Of a stretch of DNA of 64,000 bases, positions 10,589 to 20,195 are shown in pieces. Every line of letters begins with the position of its first letter. Position 1 is the stretch's first letter. A model generated the notes under the pieces. That model made no database searches, had not been told where the DNA came from, and saw nothing but the letters and a program-made list of their open reading frames with translations. Position numbers and translations under genes: made by a program. Where the stretch lies: positions 496,001-560,000 of the forward strand of contig JBBMOL010000298.1 in NCBI GenBank assembly GCA_037954665.1, written 5' to 3'. This DNA comes from Laguncularia racemosa (taxonomy: Eukaryota > Streptophyta > Magnoliopsida > Myrtales > Combretaceae).

Positions 10589-12058
10589 GCAAGAAAATTG
10601 AAGTTTTGCCAAGGTTCATGAAAGCCAATATTTAGTATAAATTTCGTTAAGTTTTCATTACTTCTACAAGCAAAGTTAATGTTGTTGAATAATCAATTAT
10701 CTTGACCAATTGTCATTAAACAAACTTTCATAAACACACATTACCCATTGCCTTGCAATGAATAATGAACATTGAAAGAATGATAAATCTCAATGGATTC
10801 TTCTCTTTTATATAATTCCACCTATTTTTGAACATTAGATCTGGTGCGATAACAGGATAACACCATAATCATAAGAGCCATGCTCACAAGAAAGAAAATG
10901 CATCAAGGCCCTCAGCCCTGTTTTGAAGCAAGAGTAAGCAAAAAATGGAGCAAACCAACACAAAGGTTCAGTTGTTTAGTTGCTATCCATGATAAACCGG
11001 TAAGCATGTAAGGTAAATAATCATCATTCATTATGAATCACATCTTCTAAGTTAGGCAGTCTAAAAGACACCTCTTATCAATCATTTGAATAGTTCACCG
11101 AAAACATTTTCAGAAATGTTAGGTTAATAAGATGTACCCCGCAATCACTACTGGTAAGTCAGCCTACAATGAGGCACTTCCCTAGATACAATAACCTAAG
11201 GTCAGCCCACAATTGGGCACTTTCTTGGTTATACTTTCTTAAAGTCAGCTCACAATGGGGCAATCTCTTAGATATCCTCTCTTAGGGTTACAAGTCCAAA
11301 GAGATGCTTCCTAATTATCGATTAGTTAGCTCATAAGAGCACTTTTCTAAATAATTTATCGATTAGTCAACTCATCAGAGCAGTTTTCTAGATAATCCTT
11401 ATGGTTGCAAGTTTGATTGAGACGCAACACCATCATCGATTAGTCAACTCATAAGAGCACTTTTCTAAATCATCCCTTTTAGGGTTGTTAGTCCCATAAG
11501 AAACTTCCCATCACCGATTAGTCAGCTCGTAAGAGCACTTTTCCATAAATTTTCTTCTCCAAGGTTGTTAGTCTTATAAGACACTTCCTGATGTTGATTA
11601 GTCAGCTCATGAGAGCACTCGTTTAGAACATTTCTTCTTCAACAGTCATTAGTCTAGCAAGAAGCTTTATGTTATCAGGTGGCCAGCTCATAAAAGCACT
11701 TCCATAAACAATCTCCTCTTTATGGTTGTTAGTCCTGTAGGACGCTTCCTATTATCAGTTAGTTCACTCACAATAACACATTCCTAAACAATCCCTGAGA
11801 TATTTCTTATCATCGATTAGTTAGCCTATAAAGCACTTTTCTAAATGATATCTTACTCTAGGTTGTTAGATTATTTAAGATCACTCCCCAAGCAGTATTA
11901 ATTACCACAAAGCATTCGTGGGATTATTAGCTCATGGAGCATTTTTCCTACTAAAACCAAGTTCAGATAACTAACTAACTAGGGCATTATCCATTCAGTC
12001 TGTCGGCCAAAAATGACGTCTTTCTTATCTTTGTAGTTAAGTTTCCAAACTTTACTAC
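10589..12058 (+). other. Long 3' noncoding region of the Tat/Ogre element
   Basis: About 1.5 kb after integrase with no open frame of note. The second half is a degenerate tandem array (separate entry). Long repeat-bearing 3' untranslated regions are known in Ogre elements. Confidence 0.7.
11150..11900 (+). repeat. Degenerate tandem repeat, unit about 75-80 bp
   Basis: A recurring unit reads roughly GATTAGTCAGCTCATAAGAGC followed by ACTTTTCTAAAT, a spacer, GGTTGTTAGTC and ACTTCC. Starts of the TCAGCTCA-type core are near 11155, 11201, 11245, 11325, 11366, 11442, 11520, 11600, 11680, 11763 and 11820, so about 10 copies with a common spacing near 78 bp and some half-length units. Confidence 0.8.
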
Positions 12059-12070
12059 AAAGAGGAGCAA
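12059..12070 (+). other. Polypurine tract of Tat/Ogre element
   Basis: AAAGAGGAGCAA ends one base before the right LTR, the place where plus-strand DNA synthesis would prime. Confidence 0.65.
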
Positions 12071-12071
12071 C

Positions 12072-13979
12072 TGTAAACACCCCATTTTTGCCCCTAATCA
12101 TTAATAATGTTCAATTTATAAATTTTTTCATTTTTCAATTTTTTCTACTTTAGTAGAAATAAAGGAAAAATAAAAGAAAAAAAATAAAACAAATAGGAAA
12201 AATGTCCTAATTTTGGAAAATAATAGTAGAAATAATAATAAAATGAGTTAAATAATTTTTAAAAAAATTTATAATTTCAAAATAATATAAAATAAATAAA
12301 TAATTGCATGCTTATGCATAATATTTGCATAAAATAAAATCGAGAATTAGGCTAGCCCGGTTGGTTCGAACCATGGCTTAAACGTGCATAGGGAGGGCTC
12401 GATCGAGGGTTCGAAACGCGGGGGAAGCAAATCCGTGTTTTGCAATTTTTTCATTTACTCAAGACACATAGTCACATTTAATTGGACAGAGGGAGCGCAC
12501 GTGTCGAGTGCATGGTTGTCTTTAACCTCCGTTCGAAACGCTCACCAGCCGCTGAAAATTGAAATCCGACTGTTTTGATACGATTTTTTGTACAAATCTA
12601 ACAAATCTTTAACTGAAATAAGATAAACATTATCCAATTTGAATCAAATCACAACAAAATCAAAGATTTACATAAATCAAAGCAAATTGGAGATGGGTTT
12701 CAACCGAAGATTTGATTCGTGCTAATTGGAGGAAATCCGAGCTTATCCAGCTCGATTGCTGGTGGCTATAAATAGAGCACGGTGTGGGGAAGCTAAAGCA
12801 CACATTAGAAGAGAGAAAAAGAGAGAAAACACGAGGTGTTGAAGCTCGTTGGAGATTTCCTAGTTGTGACCGTCGATTAAGCTTCGAACCACTACTTAGA
12901 GGCGTTTTTGAAGAAATCCACCACCACATTTGGATTACCCATCCTTGAAAAGCTTAGAAGCCGCCTTCAAACACCCTCAAAAACCATTGGAACGCCATCG
13001 AAGAGGACACTCTGAATGACGCGACTCGACCCGATGCAACCTACATCCAGGTAAGTCGATTTTCTTATTTTTTTATTTATTTTGTGTAGATATTTATTTT
13101 ATTAGAAATTTATAATCCGAGAATAAAAAAAATGTTAGAATTTTAATTAGTTTTTTTTAGAATTTTAATAAATAAATGTCTAATATAATAAATAAATACA
13201 AAATAAAAAATAAAAAAATGAAAAATAATGAAAATCAGGATTAAATGAAGGTAGATTAATAAATAATGAATTATTTTATCACTTAGAAAATTCTTTTTTC
13301 AAAATAAATTCAAAAATGGTTTTTCTTAAATCAAAGTTTTTTTTTAAAGAAAATATTAAAGCTTAGGTTTAGAATTAAAAAAAAAAATCTTAAAAACGAT
13401 AACAAACGTAAATCCGATGTGTTTTCATAGTTAACACTTAAACAAACCCACTAAATTTTTATAAAAAGCAAACTACGGCTTATTTGATCCTAAATAGCAA
13501 GTACATAAGCACCTTCATGGGCAACTATAAAAAAAAATTAAAAAAAATCATTTTTCAAATTATTATGAGTTGTTTTAATATCTTTTTTTTTAATATGTAT
13601 CAAAATAAAAAAATATAATAAAAGTAAAAATAAAATAAGGAAAAGATATTAGAATATGGTCCAAGTTTCAAAAGGATAAGGTGGTAACTTTACGGTTTTA
13701 ATAGGTTAGCCCCTGAGTCGAGAATCTCTGGTTTTTCTTTCTTCTTTTTTTCATTTATAAAAATAAAAAGAGGAGATTTTGTCGATTGATTGTCTAAATT
13801 AGAATTAATCCGCTTAATTAGTTCTAATTCAATAATTTTTTCCCAACTTTAGTTGGGTGGCGACTCCAAACAAATAATAAAATTCCTAATTCAAGTTGAG
13901 GATTTATATTGGATGAGCATAGGATCTAATGTGAATCGGATTAGGAATATTAATGAAAATTTCAAAATTAGACTCAACA
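12072..13979 (+). repeat. Right LTR of the Tat/Ogre element
   Basis: Same start as the left LTR (TGTAAACACC) and ends CAACA next to the TATGG duplication. It repeats the A/B boxes (12353-12417), the TATA box (12767-12774) and the splice donor (13048-13056). Many substitutions and small indels separate it from the left copy. Confidence 0.93.
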
Positions 13980-13984
13980 TATGG

Positions 13985-14635
13985 TAAATGAGTTAAACAT
14001 AGCATCATCATATGCATTTGATGTAATTTAAGATACTACATCTAGTTTTCTCCAAACACTTTCTCCCACTATGGCCTCATTTTTTACAAAGAGTGCATCC
14101 ATTTTTGCCAACAAACTCCTTAACATATATTTCCATTTAAAACTTTTTTTTTTAATCTAAGCCTATCTGCATGCTAAGTTGGGAAAATGGTAAGCTAACC
14201 ATGGCCAATTAAATTCATCTCCATTGAAAGGAAGTTAGTCTTGTGAGGCCATAGTTGAAGTGTCCACTATACTAAAAATATAGACTCTCATACATACCAT
14301 CGTTGCACAAACATGTGATCAAGGGATCTCATATACCTTCCATTTGTTAGATGTGCATGAATGATTTTTCCAATCAACATTGTGTGTCCTTCCTCATTTA
14401 TACTCATCTTTAGTACTTCATGATCCCATTGTGACCTCAAATATTTTGTTGCATTTATTGCATATTATCACCTTGTGAATATTAGATTTCTATCTCCATT
14501 TTCTTTTTATCATTTTTAAGCATGTTTTGTGAATACCTCCCATTAGTTAGGTTAGATGCTGCTTTTGCATACCTTTTCTCAAGGTATTCAACACAATAGT
14601 AGAAAGTCTTAACGAGTGCTACCTCTAGAAAGCTC
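13985..14635. other. Flank, no gene seen
   Basis: About 650 bp of AT-rich sequence without a coding frame or repeat structure that I can recognise. Confidence 0.5.
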
Positions 14636-15974
14636 TAAGGTAACGTTTGGTTACTGGTATTGGATAGTACAAAACAAGAAAAAATAAACAAGAAAATTTT
14701 TTGTACCACGTTTGGTATGTTCAGTACCGAACAAGGATTTTTATGCTATCCATTATTTGGAATAGCGAAGTACTACACTGAACATGATAATTTTGACAAT
14801 TATACCCCTTTTTATGATATCATTGTTATTTATAAATTTTTTATATTATTATAAGAAAATACTATTTGAAGAGATTATTTAATTCATGTAAATCCATTGA
14901 TTGAAAAAAATTAATAATTCATATTATAAATAACAATAATTTGTGTTATATTTAATAATAACACATTGTAAATATTGTATTAGTAATTTTTAAAAATTGT
15001 CGTAAAAAATATAAATTATATTTAATAATCGTAATGTTAATTATATTAATATTATAACAAGTTAATATATATTACATTATAATAATTTTCTTTAATTTTT
15101 TGTAATTTTAATTTTAATTAAATTACAATTCTTTGGTGCATTTTGCAAAGGATATCCTATTCTAGTTTAGGTCACACATCGCAAGCGAAGTTAAATGGGG
15201 AGGAGCTAAGCATCATCCGGAAGACAAGGATGATGATGGAAGAATGCATCCTAGATCATCCTTTAATGCTTTCCTTGAAGTAGTAAAGAGTAGGAGTTTG
15301 CCAAGGGAGGTTTCTGAAATTAATGCAATTCATTCATTGCAACTCATAATGGACGAATTCTTAGATGCATTGACAGTTTAGGGTTTTTATTTAATGTACC
15401 TAATACTTCAAATATGAAATGAAGAACAACACACGAGCTCAAAACAAAGACACCACCAAGCCGACGACATAGAGCAAAGCAACAGAGAAAGCTGATGACA
15501 CAGAGTAAGCCGACGACATTACTAAGCCAATGACATAAAGCAGAGACACCACCAACAACATAGAGCAAGCGAGGAAGACACAAAAGCAAGCAAGGGAGAC
15601 ATAAGGCAAGCAGATGAACCTGATAGTGACCGGCAGTGTGAAGACGTCGACAACCTAATGGCGATCGACAGTAGGTAGAAGTCGACAACTGGAGCGGCGG
15701 GGAGGAACATGGTTGCGTTTAGAAGAAAGGGTTTCTTGTTTTCTAATGCAAGGGAAAGAAATGAAAGGATATTTGGGGAAATTTGAAAAAATCGAGTTTT
15801 TGTCTAGTACCACAAAATTTGTACCAAATTTCATATGGTACAAAATTTAGCCCTTTTGTCCAGTACCTTATTTCTTTTTTATCTAGTACTTACATCATTT
15901 TTATATACCAACACAGGACAAAAATAATTGTCCAATCCAATACCACATTTTTCATGCAACTAAACGCTACTTAA
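14636..15974. mobile_element. PIF/Harbinger-like non-autonomous DNA element
   Basis: Terminal inverted repeats: the left end begins GGTAACGTTTGGTTAC and the reverse complement of the right end begins AGTAGCGTTTAGTTGC; both continue with a GGTATTGGAT segment and further inside with TTTGTACCA-type blocks. The element (14639-15971, 1333 bp) is flanked by TAA on both sides (14636-14638 and 15972-15974), the usual 3-bp target of PIF/Harbinger. No transposase is visible. The middle (about 15180-15360) has a weakly protein-like stretch and then a purine-rich block with degenerate AAGCCGACGACAT-type repeats (15470-15620). The superfamily rests on the TSD and TIR form only. Confidence 0.7.
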
Positions 15975-16548
15975 GCATCGTTCAAAATAATAGTATAGCT
16001 CTTAACGATGTTCAATATCACTAAACTAATAGAAGCCATCATGGGCAAGTTTCTAGTGGTCGAGATTCCTATTATTGAACTAATCTATTGCGCATTCCTT
16101 TTCCTTTTTCAATGTAGCCAAGAAATGCTCAAACTTATGCAATTGTGGCTATCATGCCATTGTATAGTATGTTCTTGTGATCCTTACTGAAATTTCTTAT
16201 AATATAGCATAAACTGAACGTCCAAATTGCAAATGGAGAATGCTATCCAATGTGAATTGTATCAACTACAAAATTGATACAGCGGTATCAATTAGAAATA
16301 ATGCACATTGTCTTTATGCCATGATCCACCAAATGTTTCATCGAGTCTCTAGAATCCATCCCCATTTTTCAATAGATTCTTTATTGACTAAAGTGAATGC
16401 CAAAATGACTATAGTTGTTTCCATCCATATTGCATTCATTCAATTGCTTATGGCCTTATCTCTCGAATAAGAAAGTATCACCAATACTAATCAAGGACAT
16501 GCAATACTTAAAAGCCTCTACATATGAATTGAAGGTCCATAATGCTCA
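15975..16548. other. Intergenic, no gene seen
   Basis: About 570 bp between the two DNA elements. Short open frames exist but none shows a recognisable domain or coding-like composition. Confidence 0.45.
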
Positions 16549-17197
16549 CTTTAAAATAGGAGTGGACACAAATCGAATTGGTTCTATTTTTCCTCAAAAC
16601 CAAATCAAATCATAAAAATGCAGTTGGTCTTTTATTGCTTCAAATGTTTCATATTTTTTCCAAACCATAAAATTTTGGTTTTTTTTTTTCTATTTGGTTT
16701 ATAGATTAAACCATATTTTGTCTTTTAAGAAAGTACATTTGTTTAACATATAATCTCATATTAGTAGTATTAAATTATTTAATAACAAATATTGATATTA
16801 TATAAGAGATTAAAAAATTCAATATTCAGGCAACTAAAAAATTTTTAATGTTTAATGCAACTAATTTATTTATCAAGCTAATATATAATAAAAATTTTGC
16901 ATTAACCTATATACATATTTGTTAAATTATGGTTATAAATTTAAATAAATATATTTTTTAATAAAAGTAAATTATTTTAAATGTTATGTTACAATGAAAG
17001 AATTTTTTTAATTATAAGTAAAATATCATTAGATTTTTTTTTTCCAAAACGGTTTGGTTTGATTTTATAGTTTGGTTTGGATTCAAAAATTTTCAAACCA
17101 AATTACAAAAAAAAAAAAAACCATATTTTCAGTTTGATTTTATTGGTTTGCAGATTGTTTTGGTTTGGTTGATTTTTTTCCCATCCCTACTTCAAAA
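16549..17197. mobile_element. hAT-type MITE with 8-bp target duplication
   Basis: A 633-bp element (16557-17189) with termini TAGGAGTGGACA and, on the other strand, TAGGGATGGGAA, flanked by CTTTAAAA (16549-16556) and CTTCAAAA (17190-17197), 7 of 8 bases equal. The ends are rich in AAACCAAA/TTTGGTTT blocks that could pair over a longer distance, and the middle is nearly pure AT. No open reading frame. The 8-bp duplication and TAGGG-type ends are standard for hAT. Confidence 0.8.
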
Positions 17198-19872
17198 GCA
17201 CCGCCCTAGTAGTATTGGACTGAAATCATCCTCAATCAAAATGTGTCACAAGGTTACTGAGTTTGACTGCCTTAAGGAGCTTGGATTAATCATTATAAAA
17301 TTTATCCCCGTCGTAATATCCCTTCTCAATTGTCCTTCTTTTACCTTCCATACCCTTCTCCTAAAGACCATGAACTAAAAGCCTCTTCAATCACTATATC
17401 GAGGAAGGAAACCTTCACATTGCAATATTGCCTTACAGAATTGCAAAAACAATTTACCATCAAGTTAGAATCTAACTATAGATGATCTTGATATAACATT
17501 AGAGCCACACACGTATAGGTCCAATGTATAAAAGAATAAAAAACCCATTCCATTCACTTATTGTAGGCCTAAAGCCTCTATTTACGATCTATGTTTTTAT
17601 TTGCTCAAACAAACTAACCATAAACCCCTATCCAATTTACTAACACCAAAGTTGTGAGAATGCTTAATGTGAAACATCTTAATAACGTGAATTAGGTCGA
17701 CTTTAGTGTTGAACCATATCCCCTTTTTGAACTCATCATTAGTACTCAAATCATCTTATATCCCATTTTCTTTTTCCTCAAAAGTTGCATATTTTGCGTG
17801 TCCACCACTAGTGAAAATAAAATTAGATCTCAAACTTGCATGTAAGTCATCTTAGCTTGTGACCAGTTACGAAAGTCTTCGATGCCTTGCATGGCATTCA
17901 AGGAGATTAGAGCACATATACTACATTTAGCAAAAAGTTGATAGCGTTGAAATTTTCAGTAAGGATTTCACTATTAGCCAGTTTTATGAAAGGGTTACTG
18001 TAATGATCAATGCAACGGCCGGAGTTTAAACTTTTCAGTGCTATCTCCTCAGAATGCAGAGGGAACGCCCAAAAATCCATTATTGCACATGCCATTTGTT
18101 CCTACCGACGGGCCTTCATCTAAGCAGTAATATGACGAAAAATTAGCTGTCAGAACCCAGTCAGCTGGACATAAAGAGTTTAAAGATCTGTTGGACCTAT
18201 CCGTTACATCCAGTAAAGGTAGAGGGATAAGTGCAAACGAGACTACATCACGGTACAAACACGTACATTTGACGTCACCATGAATTTTATTTTATTTTTT
18301 TGGGTGACGATGTCCCTATGAATTTCTAGACCTTTGACACAAATATATATACTAACAGTAGACAACAATTACCTATATACATCTGGTTCATGCACCATGC
18401 AAACCCCACCTCCATTTACATATGAGATGATGCATAACACCTAACGCTATCACTGTTACCTTCGTTCTTAGCAACTCCCCCCCTCCCCCCACCCAAAAAA
18501 AAAAAAACACTAGATAGCCAAGATTAAGTTGGAACAAAATTGGTCTCCCTGAATATGGAGCGGGGCGCTGGCCAAAAAAAGAATATGGAGAAGGGTGCTG
18601 GAAGACTGCATTCGCAAGATCTTGACATAAACCATGACTTCGTCAACCACAATTTTCTTTTTCATTTTCAGAAGCCACATAGATCCAGCAAGCACCCAAA
18701 GAAGTAAACCCCTTCACAAGGAGTTCAAATCCTCAGAGATACTGACTGTTTCAACACGGACAAAAACATTTCATCAGTTTACTATCTTTATAGCATGGAA
18801 ACAACAGAAACAAAGAACTTATCCAAAAAAAAAACAATAGAAACAAAGGAAAAAAGGAGATCATTTAGTTCGGCATACCATTAAAACCGGTGGGAAAAAA
18901 GTAAACTGACAAAAAGAATGCTAATATTCCCTGCAGTGCCATGGAATAGTCAGCAACAGAAGAATCAATATTCCCTCTTCAACAGACGCATTGACATGAA
19001 ACAGGTAAACCGTCAAAGCATGGTAAAGCAAAACTAAGCCGATTATTGGCATGAAATCTTAAAAACAAATTGCAGTCCCAAGAAAATAAGAGAAACCCCA
19101 AGAATGCAAAGATTTAGAAGCTGTGTAGCATCTTTTTTGCTTCAAACTTATGAATCTCAAAACAGAATATAAGCTTTGCACCCAAAAAACAGGAAGGACA
19201 CAGGGTATGACTCTCTGGCAACATCATATATATACTTTACAATGAGAGAGGCCGACACCCTCTCCAAGAAAAGATAGGCCAGATTTCTAGCACTTATCCT
19301 CTCTTAAATGATATATTAGTTTTCTATCTCTCACTCATCTGTGAGTACTTCCTGCTTCGCTAATTATTCTCATGTCATCTTGTGTCTGTCATCTATTTAT
19401 CATCAGATATTTTTCTATTTTTTTGGCCAAATAAAAAGCCTCTTGTTTGCCTGTGAAGAACAGAGTACATGCATTTTGGTAATTTTTGTTTCCATGGTTC
19501 ACACATTTTGGCCAAAGTTTCTACCTTTCAAAATCTAACAATGCTCCAGAAAACATTGAACAACTTCAAAAATAATTCATAGAGGGATATATAAACCTTG
19601 AGTTCCTTATGTTTGGTCAAAATAACATTAAATCATCTAATTTTAGTGAGTCCAATAAGTAGTCAACATTGCAAAATACTCCAAAGAGAGTGTTTCAACA
19701 AATGGCCAATGTTAATGAAATTGCTTCAAAGAGGTCACTCAAAAATTGTAAATTTTGAGAACTTATTTGACTCACTGAAACTTAATTTAATTGAATTTTA
19801 TCCAAAACTTAAAGGGCTCCAACCATACTTTAAAAAATGCTTACAAAAGGCTTTCTAGATATACCTCTTAAA
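17198..19872. other. Downstream flank of EX1, no gene supported
   Basis: About 2.7 kb. Two adjoining minus-strand open frames near 17907-18258 look slightly richer in codon content than the rest but match no family that I know. There are a C-run followed by an A-run at 18477-18506 and low-complexity stretches, and nothing else that I can name. Confidence 0.4.
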
Positions 19873-19998
19873 CAGTGGTAAGTTTATTGGACTTTCCAAT
19901 AAACCTATATCCAATAGTAGTAAGTTTCTTGGACTTTCGAATAAACCTATATCCAACAGTAGTAAGTTTCTTGGACTTTCCAATAAACCTATATTCAA
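19873..19998. repeat. Three tandem copies of a 42-bp unit
   Basis: Copies at 19873-19914, 19915-19956 and 19957-19998 differ at only a few positions. Each holds the inverted repeat TTGGACTTTC-CAATAA in its centre, so each could fold into a small hairpin. It lies 105 bp beyond the EX1 stop codon, probably in or near its 3' untranslated region. Confidence 0.9.
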
Positions 19999-20102
19999 CA
20001 CATCTGGACAATCATATTTAAGGAAAACTCAATTTGAAAAATAAACTTACTCTTAAAATTAGGAGGAAAAAGATGAGCTTTAATGGTATATGTACATTGT
20101 AT

Positions 20103-20195
20103 CTATTCTTGAAGCCGCAGCCGATTAAAAAACACCAAGAAGTGATATTCAGGAGCCCAATAGACGAATCCAACAACAGGTCCCCCTTTAATATA
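20103..20195 (-). CDS. EX1: EX1 last exon
   Basis: Thirty codons (GPVVGFVYWAPEYHF...LRLQE) and TAG at 20103-20105. Acceptor TTTTGCAG ends at 20196. The family ends within one or two residues of the same place, so the C-terminus is complete. Confidence 0.95.
   Translation of the reverse strand, partial: YIKGGPVVGFVYWAPEYHFLVFFNRLRLQE

Larger units (their letters stand above)
503..13984 (+). mobile_element. Ty3/gypsy Tat/Ogre-type LTR retrotransposon, complete but inactive
   Basis: The element is bounded by TATGG target duplications (503-507 and 13980-13984) and LTRs starting TGTAAACACC. Order inside is PBS, extra ORF1, gag, protease, reverse transcriptase, degenerate RNase H, second (archaeal-type) RNase H, integrase, a long 3' noncoding tail, a purine tract, and the right LTR. 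The extra ORF before gag, the second RNase H and the tRNA-Arg primer site are established marks of the Tat/Ogre lineage. Many stops, at least two frameshifts and lost catalytic residues show that it cannot move by itself. The LTRs differ at many positions and by small indels, so the insertion is old. It lies about 6 kb downstream of the EX1 stop codon. Confidence 0.95.

Noticed and set aside
12660..12929. Minus-strand frame of 89 codons in the right LTR, with a counterpart at 1087-1356
   Set aside because: Both are antisense to the LTR transcript. Similarity only reflects LTR homology; no domain is visible.
15344..15710. Minus-strand cysteine- and leucine-rich frames
   Set aside because: They fall in the purine block of the PIF-like element and follow its short repeats. 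No signal peptide, knottin pattern or transposase motif could be supported.
17907..18258. Two adjoining minus-strand frames that look mildly protein-like
   Set aside because: Not part of EX1, which ends at 20103, and no family match or splice structure could be made out. Worth a database search: a significant hit in another plant would revive it.
18477..18506. C-run and A-run as a retroposon tail
   Set aside because: No target duplication or tRNA-like head could be found on either side.
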